In this document: one piece after another, positions 7,628 to 12,676 of the stretch
How the letters are laid out: every line of letters begins with the position of its first letter
Numbering within the stretch: the stretch's first letter is position 1
Assembly: GCA_031963225.1 (NCBI GenBank)
Contig: JASSUD010000072.1
Coordinates: 1 to 12,676, forward strand
DNA length: 12,676 bases
Origin: JASSUD01 sp031963225
GTDB taxonomy: Bacteria; Pseudomonadota; Gammaproteobacteria; Burkholderiales; Burkholderiaceae
Direction: 5' to 3'
Notes under the pieces: model-generated
Told to the model about the DNA's origin: nothing
What the model saw: only the letters and a program-made list of their open reading frames with translations
Databases searched by the model: none
Position numbers and translations under genes: made by a program

Positions 7628-8380
7628 ATGTCTTATGTGTGGAACTGGGGCATTTTATTAAGCCCGGTTTCGACCGGCGAGCCAACTACCTATCTAGGGT
7701 GGCTGTTTTCAGGTTTACAAACTACGCTGATACTTTCTTTATCCGCCTGGGTGGTGGCGTTGGCTATAGGTTCTTTGTTTGGTGTGTTCCGCACGTTGCC
7801 AGGCCATTTTTTCCCCGCCATAGGGGGACTGTTTGTAGCTATTTTTCGGAATATCCCCCTGCTTGTGCAGTTTTTTCTTTGGTATTTCGTAGTGCCTGAG
7901 CTGCTCCCAGTGTCATGGGGAAGTAGCTTTAAGCAGCTGCCTCCAAATATTCAATTTTTTTCGACTTCGGTGCTCTGTTTGGGACTTTTCACAGCAGCAC
8001 GCGTGTGTGAACAAGTGCGCTCGGGCATACAAGCTTTGCCTCATGGCCAAACAAACGCTGCGTTGGCATTGGGGTTGACCATGCCACAAACCTATCGCTG
8101 GGTTTTATTACCTACCGCCTATCGCATGATAGTGCCGCCGCTAACCTCAGAGTTTTTGAATATTTTTAAAAACTCTGCAGTGGCTTCGACAATTGGCTTA
8201 CTAGAGCTCTCAGCCCAAGCACGGCAGTTAGTGGATTACACCGCACAAGCCTATGAGTCTTTTATCTCGGTCACACTGGCATATTTTTTAATCAATATGA
8301 GTGTGATGCTGGGCATGCAATGGTTAGAGCGCAAAACGCGCTTGCCAGGCTATACAGGAGAAGATGAATGTACACGCTAG
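7628..8380 (+). CDS. gltJ: Glutamate/aspartate ABC transporter permease GltJ
   Basis: One of two inner-membrane permeases that form the translocation path for glutamate/aspartate. I place the start at ATG 7628 (250 residues): GGAG lies at 7619-7622 with five-base spacing, and the N-terminus MSYVWNWG lines up with E. coli GltJ (MSIDWNWG). An in-frame TTG at 7610 would add six residues with no support. The protein is strongly hydrophobic with about five membrane segments. The cytoplasmic coupling loop that contacts the ATPase is seen as HGQTNAALALG (residues 139-149), with the family's A-A-x3-G spacing, followed by LLP. Motifs such as FRNIPLLVQFFLWY and NIQFFSTSVLCLGLFTAARV are typical of this permease. 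Its 3' end overlaps gltK by 13 bases, implying translational coupling and a 1:1 ratio. Confidence 0.94.
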   Translation: MSYVWNWGILLSPVSTGEPTTYLGWLFSGLQTTLILSLSAWVVALAIGSLFGVFRTLPGHFFPAIGGLFVAIFRNIPLLVQFFLWYFVVPELLPVSWGSSFKQLPPNIQFFSTSVLCLGLFTAARVCEQVRSGIQALPHGQTNAALALGLTMPQTYRWVLLPTAYRMIVPPLTSEFLNIFKNSAVASTIGLLELSAQARQLVDYTAQAYESFISVTLAYFLINMSVMLGMQWLERKTRLPGYTGEDECTR

Positions 8381-9045
8381 ATTGGAGCAATTTGCCTTCT
8401 GCTTTGCCATTACTTGGGCATGGAGTGTTGATTACTGCAGAAATTACCGTCATTGCAGTGATTTTTGGGATCCTTTGGGGCACCGTACTTGCGCTTTTTC
8501 GCCTGTCTTCTATTAAGCCGCTGTCTTGGTTTGCTAATGGCTATGTGACGCTATTTCGATCCATTCCATTGGTGATGGTGCTGCTCTGGTTTTTCCTGAT
8601 AGTCCCTCAATTACTGCATGGTCTTTTGAATTTACCTCCCAGTTTAGATATGCGTTTGGCCTCTGCTGTGGTTGCATTTTCTTTATTTGAAGCGGCCTAT
8701 TACTCCGAGATTATTCGTGCAGGTATCCAAAGCGTGCCACGTGGGCAAATGATGGCAGCTCAGGCATTAGGCATGACATATATGCAGTCTATGCGCATGG
8801 TAGTGCTGCCGCAGGCTTTCCGAGTAATGACCCCTTTATTGCTCACGCAAGGCATTGTGTTGCTACAGGATTCTTCACTCGTATATGTGATTGGGCTTGC
8901 AGATTTTTTCCGCAGCGCAATGATTGTGAGCGAACGCGATGGCAGGATGGTTGAAATGGTGCTGTTTGCCGGAGCCTGTTACCTGATCGTATGTTTGCTA
9001 GCGTCAGCAGCTGCAAAATCTATAAAAGCAAGAGTGGGCTCTTGA
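8368..9045 (+). CDS. gltK: Glutamate/aspartate ABC transporter permease GltK
   Basis: The partner permease of GltJ in the inner membrane. It has 225 residues, the normal length, with about five hydrophobic segments. The motif FRSIPLVMVLLWFFLIVP corresponds to the equivalent segment of GltJ and of E. coli GltK, and the ATPase-coupling loop PRGQMMAAQALG (A130-G135 region) is intact. FEAAYYSEIIRAGIQS is a hallmark of the polar amino-acid permease family. ATG 8368 has AGGAG at 8356-8360, seven bases upstream, inside the end of gltJ. The stop at 9043-9045 is one base from the 146-bp inserted element that separates this gene from gltL, so the operon is physically interrupted though no coding sequence is lost. 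Confidence 0.94.
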   Translation: MYTLDWSNLPSALPLLGHGVLITAEITVIAVIFGILWGTVLALFRLSSIKPLSWFANGYVTLFRSIPLVMVLLWFFLIVPQLLHGLLNLPPSLDMRLASAVVAFSLFEAAYYSEIIRAGIQSVPRGQMMAAQALGMTYMQSMRMVVLPQAFRVMTPLLLTQGIVLLQDSSLVYVIGLADFFRSAMIVSERDGRMVEMVLFAGACYLIVCLLASAAAKSIKARVGS

Positions 9046-9046
9046 A

Positions 9047-9192
9047 TAGGGCGTGCCCTCAATCGCCCCAAAGGGCCCATCTTTGGGGTCGTGCGGTGCT
9101 CGGGATCCTCACTGTACACAAGTACAGTTCCGGTCCCTGTGCTCCTGCTCCCCCAAATATGAACCCTTTGGGACAATTGAGGACACGCCCTA
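9047..9192. mobile_element. 146-bp inverted-repeat (MITE-like) element between gltK and gltL
   Basis: Terminal inverted repeats of 29 bp at 9047-9075 and 9164-9192 agree at 26 of 29 positions, starting TAGGGCGTG and ending CACGCCCTA. If the outer TA pairs are a target duplication, the element proper is 9049-9190. Inside are a hairpin CCCCAAAG / CTTTGGGG (9066-9073, 9081-9088) and a palindrome ACTGTAC / GTACAGT (9111-9117, 9122-9128). There is no coding capacity. TA-flanked short elements are usual for IS630-type and some IS5-type transposases, but none is visible here to assign it. It is unrelated in sequence to the 65-bp repeat family. Confidence 0.75.
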
Positions 9193-9204
9193 GCTTATTA
9201 AAAT
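9177..9204 (+). promoter_or_regulatory. Possible hybrid promoter for gltL formed at the edge of the inserted element
   Basis: TTGAGG (9177-9182), inside the right terminal repeat, and TAAAAT (9199-9204), in the flanking sequence, are separated by 16 bases. They match the -35 consensus at 4 of 6 and the -10 consensus at 5 of 6. A start near 9211 would leave a leader of about 20 bases before the gltL ATG, containing AGGA. This is a prediction from word matches only. Confidence 0.3.
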
Positions 9205-9231
9205 AATTCGGAACATGGTTAGGAAAGTGAA

Positions 9232-9981
9232 ATGATCACCCAGCAACACGGTACGGTAGTTTCTTTAGAAAAAGTGTCCAAGTGGTATCAGAAATTCCAA
9301 GTGCTCAATCAGTGCAGTACTACCGTGCAATCTGGTGAGGTAGTCGTGGTGTGCGGGCCATCTGGCTCGGGAAAATCGACCCTCATCAAAACCATCAATG
9401 GTCTTGAGCCTTTTCAGGCAGGCGAAATGGTGGTGGATGGCATTGCACTACGGGGTCGCAAAACCAATCTCCCCGCATTACGTGCCAAAGTGGGGATGGT
9501 TTTCCAGCACTTTGAGCTGTTTCCCCATCTGTCGATTATTGAAAATCTCACACTGGCGCAAATCAAAGTGTTGGGACGATCCAAATCGGTAGCAACAGAA
9601 AAAGGTCTACATTTGCTCGAACGCGTTGGGCTGCAAGCCCATGCGCAGAAATTCCCTGCACAACTCTCAGGAGGTCAGCAGCAACGTGTGGCTATTGCTC
9701 GTGCGCTTTCCATGGACCCGATTATCATGCTGTTCGATGAGCCTACCTCTGCACTAGATCCAGCGATGATCAATGAGGTACTCGATGTAATGGTAGAGCT
9801 CGCGCATGAAGGGATGACAATGATTTGTGTCACCCATGAAATGATGTTTGCTAAAAAAGTGGCGGACCGCGTCTTGTTTATGGATGAAGGCCGCATCATT
9901 GAAGATGTTCCAAAAGAGGAGTTTTTTGAGAATCCTCAATCTGAGCTTGCAAAAGATTTTTTAGCAAAGATCTTGCATTAA
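9232..9981 (+). CDS. gltL: Glutamate/aspartate ABC transporter ATP-binding protein GltL
   Basis: The cytoplasmic ATPase that powers the GltJK permease. Its 249 residues are close to the usual ~241-250 for polar amino-acid transporter ATPases. All nucleotide-binding motifs are present: Walker A GPSGSGKST with K48, the Q-loop region GMVFQHFELFPHL, signature LSGGQQQR at 145-152, Walker B IIMLFDEPTSALDP with D169 and E170, and the switch histidine H202 in VTHEM. ATG 9232 has AGGA at 9221-9224, seven bases ahead. It sits 186 bases after gltK instead of a few bases, because of the inserted element; it may depend on read-through or on a new local promoter. It is followed by a hairpin with a T run and a convergent gene. 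Confidence 0.95.
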   Translation: MITQQHGTVVSLEKVSKWYQKFQVLNQCSTTVQSGEVVVVCGPSGSGKSTLIKTINGLEPFQAGEMVVDGIALRGRKTNLPALRAKVGMVFQHFELFPHLSIIENLTLAQIKVLGRSKSVATEKGLHLLERVGLQAHAQKFPAQLSGGQQQRVAIARALSMDPIIMLFDEPTSALDPAMINEVLDVMVELAHEGMTMICVTHEMMFAKKVADRVLFMDEGRIIEDVPKEEFFENPQSELAKDFLAKILH

Positions 9982-10004
9982 AAGCGGTTTTTGATAAAAA
10001 TCAC

Positions 10005-10078
10005 GGATGGGTCCTTCGTCAAGGTCTACATGGCTCAGGCTATTAGGTTGGTGTGATTGAAGGGCCCACCTCGTTTTT
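10005..10078 (+). terminator. Degenerate repeat hairpin with T run downstream of gltL
   Basis: GATGGGTCCTTC (10006-10017 region) pairs with GAAGGGCCCACC (10059-10070), with one mismatch and one wobble, and five T residues follow at 10074-10078. The right arm with its lead-in TTAGGTTGGTG resembles the GTAGGTTGGTGGTGACGAAGG start of the 65-bp repeat, and the left arm resembles its complement (CCTTCGTCA). So this looks like a worn inverted pair of the same family, doing the work of a terminator between the convergent gltL and reductase genes. Its T run overlaps the reductase stop codon. It lies 23 bases past the gltL stop. Confidence 0.55.
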
Positions 10079-11120
10079 ATGGCTCAGGATGCGCCAACTC
10101 CGCTGCGGTGATAAATGCATCAGCAAAAAATGAAGTACGCGGGAGTTGGTGATGCGCTACGAAGTCGCGCAATGCGGCTTCAACCATAACTGGTGCCCCA
10201 CACGCATAAACGTGATGGGCAGATAAGTCCGGAAAATCCTCTGCCAATGCGCGGTGCACAAAGCCTATACGTCCTGGCCAAGTATTTGGCTCGGGTTCTG
10301 AGAGCACCGGGATGAAAGTGAAATTGGGTAGCTGTTCTGCCCATGCAAGCGCTAAATCGAACAAATATAAATCTTCTTTCTTACGCGCCCCCCAATACAA
10401 GGTCATGGGCCGTGGATCTTTCATTAAAATAGCGTGCTCAACGATCGCTTTAATAGGCGCAAAGCCGGTGCCCGATGCTAAAAAAAGCAGCGGACAGTCA
10501 TTGTCTTCCCTAAGATAAAAAGTGCCTAATGGCCCTTCGCAACGCAGCAACTCACGGGTTTGCATGGTGGAGAAGACATGATCGGTAAAGGTGCCTCCGG
10601 GCATATGGCGAATATGTAATTCCATGGGCCCTGTGTGATGGGGGGGCGTAGCGATGGAATACCCGCGGCGCTTACCGTCTTTGAGCAAGAATTCAATATA
10701 TTGTCCAGCTCGATAGACCAAACGGTCTTTGATGGGGTCCTGGACAGGGCGCTGTAATTTGACAATCCGTACATCTGGCGCACTGGTAGGCTCGAGTTCG
10801 ATAACACGGCAAGGAAAGCGCTGTACGCGCGGTGTATTGGGGTCGAGTTCCGCAATATCCACTATCAGATCCGATTGCGCTTTTGCGCAGCAAAAAAGGG
10901 CTAGGCCTTGCTCTTTTTCATCGCGTGACAATGCAGAAGCGGCATGGGGACCTTGCGCCACTTGTCCTTGCAATATACGTCCTTTGCAAGAGCCACAGGC
11001 ACCGTTTTTGCAACTATAGGGTAGTGCTACACCCTGGCGGTGTGCTGCTTCTAATAGAGTTTCGTGCTCGTTGACTTCAAGGACAGTGCCGCTGGCATGG
11101 AGAGTAAGAGTAAAAGGCAT
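10077..11120 (-). CDS. [2Fe-2S] ferredoxin-FAD-NAD(P)H reductase (CDP-6-deoxyglucoseen reductase-like)
   Basis: An electron-transfer flavoprotein with three parts. The N-terminal plant-type [2Fe-2S] ferredoxin domain has cysteines C37, C42, C45 and a fourth at C77 or C78 (LFCC). An FAD domain carries RGYS at 152-155, and an NAD(P)-binding domain has GTGFAPI at 217-223 and YACGAPVMV from 305. I place the start at ATG 11120 (347 residues), since MPFTLTLHASG begins the ferredoxin fold; an in-frame ATG at 11192 would add 24 mostly hydrophobic residues not expected in the family. Neither start has a purine-rich ribosome site. In Burkholderiales such genes are often labelled CDP-6-deoxy-delta-3,4-glucoseen reductase, but no deoxysugar genes are nearby, so the true electron acceptor is unknown. 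It diverges from apbC, an iron-sulfur cluster carrier, across a 203-base gap. A phenol-hydroxylase-like or other oxygenase reductase role is an alternative. Confidence 0.85.
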   Translation of the reverse strand: MPFTLTLHASGTVLEVNEHETLLEAAHRQGVALPYSCKNGACGSCKGRILQGQVAQGPHAASALSRDEKEQGLALFCCAKAQSDLIVDIAELDPNTPRVQRFPCRVIELEPTSAPDVRIVKLQRPVQDPIKDRLVYRAGQYIEFLLKDGKRRGYSIATPPHHTGPMELHIRHMPGGTFTDHVFSTMQTRELLRCEGPLGTFYLREDNDCPLLFLASGTGFAPIKAIVEHAILMKDPRPMTLYWGARKKEDLYLFDLALAWAEQLPNFTFIPVLSEPEPNTWPGRIGFVHRALAEDFPDLSAHHVYACGAPVMVEAALRDFVAHHQLPRTSFFADAFITAAELAHPEP

Positions 11121-11269
11121 GAGAGAAAAATAAATGCAAATTGCAGTGTATAAGAACAGTTTTTCAGTGAAAAACGATAACCGTATGCGCATCTAATAGA
11201 ATGCAGGGCCCTATGAGCATAGCATTGGATGCACCGCATGTTGTTTTTTTAACGCCTGTCTACTAATTT

Positions 11270-11291
11270 CTAGGGCTTGCCCCTAGTTTTT
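11270..11291 (+). other. Short stem-loop with T run ahead of apbC
   Basis: CTAGGG (11270-11275) pairs with CCCTAG (11281-11286) over five bases and is followed by TTTTT, then a pyrimidine-rich tract to 11309. It resembles a weak terminator in the leader of apbC, so could be an attenuator; a six-pair stem is short for this. The remainder of the divergent gap (11121-11269) shows nothing I can name. Confidence 0.25.
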
Positions 11292-11323
11292 CCTTTCCTC
11301 TTTTTTTTGTATAAGGACCTCTG

Positions 11324-12409
11324 ATGAGTCTAGACCCCAACGCCCTCCGTGATACGTTAACGTCGATTATGGATGCGCATACGGGTGTTCCTATTTTGAG
11401 TAATAGTGAGATCAAAGCGGTGCATATTGAGGGCGGCAACGTAAAAGTTGAAGTACTTCTGGGTTATGCAGCACGCAGTCAGTGGCCACAATGGAGTGCA
11501 CAGATTATTCAGGCGCTCGAAGCGCTCCCTCAAGTCGAACACGCGGAGTGTGTGTTTGAGCAGAAAATAGTTGCGCATACCGTACAAAATAATGCAGCAC
11601 GTTTGCCGGGCGTGAAAAATATCTTGGCAGTGGCATCCGGTAAGGGAGGGGTCGGTAAGAGCACGGTGGCTGTGAATCTTGCGCTGGCTCTGGCAAAAGA
11701 AGGCGCACGCGTTGGGCTTTTGGATGCCGATATTTACGGCCCGTCGCAACCGACCATGTTGGGTTTGAGTGGGCGGCCTGCATTGCAGCCTGATCAAAAA
11801 ATGATACCCCTCGAAAAATATGGCATACAGGTCAATTCTATTGGGTTTTTAATTGAACCCGATAGCCCAGCCATTTGGCGTGGCCCTATGGTGACCTCTG
11901 CACTGATGCAACTTCTGCAGCAAAGTGCATGGAAAGATCTTGATTATCTTCTAGTGGATCTGCCACCAGGCACAGGTGATGTGCAACTTACACTTGCACA
12001 GCGCGTACCGGTTACCGGAGCCGTGATTGTTACTACCCCTCAAGACATTGCCTTACTGGATGCACAAAAAGGGCTCAGAATGTTTGAGAAAGTGGGCGTA
12101 TCAGTGCTTGGGATCATTGAAAATATGAGCATGCATATATGCACGCAGTGTGGGCATGTAGAGTCTATTTTTGGCATAGGGGGGGGAGAAAAAATGGCGC
12201 AGCAATATAGCGTGCCGTTATTAGGTCAATTGCCTCTAGATGCACCGATCCGCATGCACAGTGACATAGGTTGCCCTACCGTAATTGCTGAACCAGATAG
12301 CACTTCGGCACAAAAATACCATGCTATTGCACGCGAACTAGCACGCCAGGTCGCCAAAAAACCACGCGATATGCGCGCTGCTTTCCCGACTGTGGTGACA
12401 GAACGGTAG
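11324..12409 (+). CDS. apbC: Iron-sulfur cluster carrier protein ApbC (Mrp/NBP35 family)
   Basis: A cytoplasmic P-loop ATPase that binds and transfers [4Fe-4S] clusters to target enzymes. At 361 residues it has the standard bacterial length. An N-terminal MIP18/DUF59-type domain spans about residues 1-85. The deviant Walker A GKGGVGKST is at 106-114, with signature K107 and P-loop K112. DADIYGPSQPTMLG and VDLPPGTGDVQLTLAQ follow, and the cluster-binding CxxC is C273-T-Q-C276. The ATG has AAGGA at 11313-11317, six bases ahead. The last codons run directly into a copy of the interspersed repeat: the final Glu-Arg-stop (GAA CGG TAG) are the first bases of that repeat, so the natural C-terminus may have been altered slightly. 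The protein otherwise ends normally in a lysine/arginine-rich tail. Confidence 0.95.
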   Translation: MSLDPNALRDTLTSIMDAHTGVPILSNSEIKAVHIEGGNVKVEVLLGYAARSQWPQWSAQIIQALEALPQVEHAECVFEQKIVAHTVQNNAARLPGVKNILAVASGKGGVGKSTVAVNLALALAKEGARVGLLDADIYGPSQPTMLGLSGRPALQPDQKMIPLEKYGIQVNSIGFLIEPDSPAIWRGPMVTSALMQLLQQSAWKDLDYLLVDLPPGTGDVQLTLAQRVPVTGAVIVTTPQDIALLDAQKGLRMFEKVGVSVLGIIENMSMHICTQCGHVESIFGIGGGEKMAQQYSVPLLGQLPLDAPIRMHSDIGCPTVIAEPDSTSAQKYHAIARELARQVAKKPRDMRAAFPTVVTER

Positions 12410-12432
12410 GTTGGTGGTGAGGAACGAACCCC
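12401..12432 (+). repeat. Copy F of the ~65-bp repeat, cut by an IS4-type element
   Basis: The first 20 bases equal bases 1-20 of the window. All of 12405-12434 (GGTAGGTTGG through GAACGAACCCCAT) equals the reverse complement of 4261-4290. The unit stops after CCCC at 12432, where the insertion sequence begins; the missing AACATG half should lie beyond the far end of that element, to the right of the window. GGAACGAACCCC (12421-12432) is the same 12-base word duplicated around the element at 4142-4262. Confidence 0.8.
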
Positions 12433-12676
12433 ATAAGCGCTAACGTAAAATACTGAAGGTATAGTATCGTAGTCGTTTTGTGTAAAAAAGCTAAAAGTCT
12501 GCGAGCATGAATGGGTAATGAAAGTAACGAAATAGATGGAACTTTGGAAGGGCTAAAAGCAGACTGGGATGTAATAAAAGGGCTATTGCCGGAAGGGTGG
12601 GAAGCAGCAGCCCGTGAGACAGGAGCGGTGTCTCGATATCGAATTTTTGGTAGTGCTGAGCAATTGCTCCGAGTGC
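12433..12676 (+). mobile_element. Left end of an IS4-type insertion sequence (continues past the window)
   Basis: The element begins ATAAGCGCTAACGTAAAATA at 12433, immediately after the 12-base target word, and its transposase starts 78 bases in. The outer end agrees with the 121-bp element's terminus at 13 of the first 16 positions. The far end, its inverted repeat and the expected second copy of GGAACGAACCCC are outside the window, so the boundaries are partly inferred. Confidence 0.65.
12511..12676 (+). CDS. IS4-family transposase, N-terminal fragment (runs off the window)
   Basis: An open frame of 55 complete codons runs from ATG 12511 to the window edge. The in-frame TGA at 12508-12510 directly before it fixes this as the earliest start. 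The residues WDVIKGLLPEGWEAAARETG, then AVSRYRIFGSAEQLLRV, match the N-terminal pattern of IS4 transposases: a W-x-x-I-x-x-LLP helix, a conserved R-x-R, and LLR before the first long helix. The DDE catalytic residues would lie further right and cannot be checked, so activity is unknown. The ribosome site is weak. Confidence 0.7.
   Translation, partial: MGNESNEIDGTLEGLKADWDVIKGLLPEGWEAAARETGAVSRYRIFGSAEQLLRV

Noticed and set aside
9051..9206. Small overlapping frames inside the 146-bp element
   Set aside because: They are non-conserved and run through hairpin sequence; the + frame extends out of gltK in another phase without a ribosome site.
11121..11192. N-terminal extension of the reductase to ATG 11192
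   Set aside because: The 24 extra residues are hydrophobic and absent from the ferredoxin fold, which begins at MPFTLTLHASG; no ribosome site supports the longer form.
4024..12432. CRISPR array
   Set aside because: The repeats are kilobases apart, occur in both orientations, vary in length and lack regular spacers, so they are interspersed repeats.

Overview
The window looks like chromosomal DNA of a betaproteobacterium of the order Burkholderiales. Two things support this: the fatty-acid oxidation protein has its 3-hydroxyacyl-CoA dehydrogenase domain ahead of its enoyl-CoA hydratase domain, and the glutamate dehydrogenase, Glt-type ABC transporter, ferredoxin-type reductase and ApbC/Mrp proteins resemble those I remember from that group. 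Base composition looks near-balanced by eye, clearly less GC-rich than free-living Burkholderia. Several small interspersed repeats and insertion-type elements sit between the genes. This would fit a reduced, host-associated relative such as the fungal endosymbionts Mycoavidus or Glomeribacter, but that assignment is inference and was not tested.

Layout. Bases 1-66 hold one copy of a repeat family found all through the window. Two fatty-acid beta-oxidation genes follow on the + strand: a fused dehydrogenase/hydratase (133-2766) and a thiolase (2808-4007). A YciA-type acyl-CoA thioesterase (4309-4725) lies on the - strand and converges on them. Glutamate dehydrogenase (4950-6233) leads into a complete glutamate/aspartate ABC importer: gltI (6545-7537), gltJ (7628-8380), gltK (8368-9045) and gltL (9232-9981). 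A flavin/[2Fe-2S] reductase (10077-11120, - strand) converges on gltL and diverges from apbC/mrp (11324-12409). The window ends inside an IS4-type insertion sequence, with the first 55 codons of its transposase visible from 12511.

How the genes work together. The thiolase, dehydrogenase/hydratase and thioesterase all act on acyl-CoA. The importer brings in glutamate or aspartate, and the adjacent dehydrogenase links glutamate to 2-oxoglutarate and ammonium. Together they suggest amino-acid and fatty-acid use as carbon and energy sources. ApbC is an iron-sulfur cluster carrier, and its divergent neighbour is an iron-sulfur flavoprotein.

The most unusual layer is between the genes. A repeat of about 65 bp (core GTAGGTTGG, then GAACCCCAACATG) occurs singly or as inverted pairs of about 138 bp. 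Every copy whose upstream gene is visible lies at or just past a gene's 3' end, often as a terminator-like hairpin, and one copy supplies the apbC stop codon. Two of the copies were invaded at the same internal site, one by a 121-bp element with perfect inverted ends and 12-bp flanking direct repeats, the other by the IS4-type element. Their ends share the core GCGCTAAC. This suggests an insertion sequence and a short non-autonomous relative that use the repeat as a preferred landing site. A second, unrelated 146-bp inverted-repeat element splits gltK from gltL and may supply part of a new promoter for gltL.
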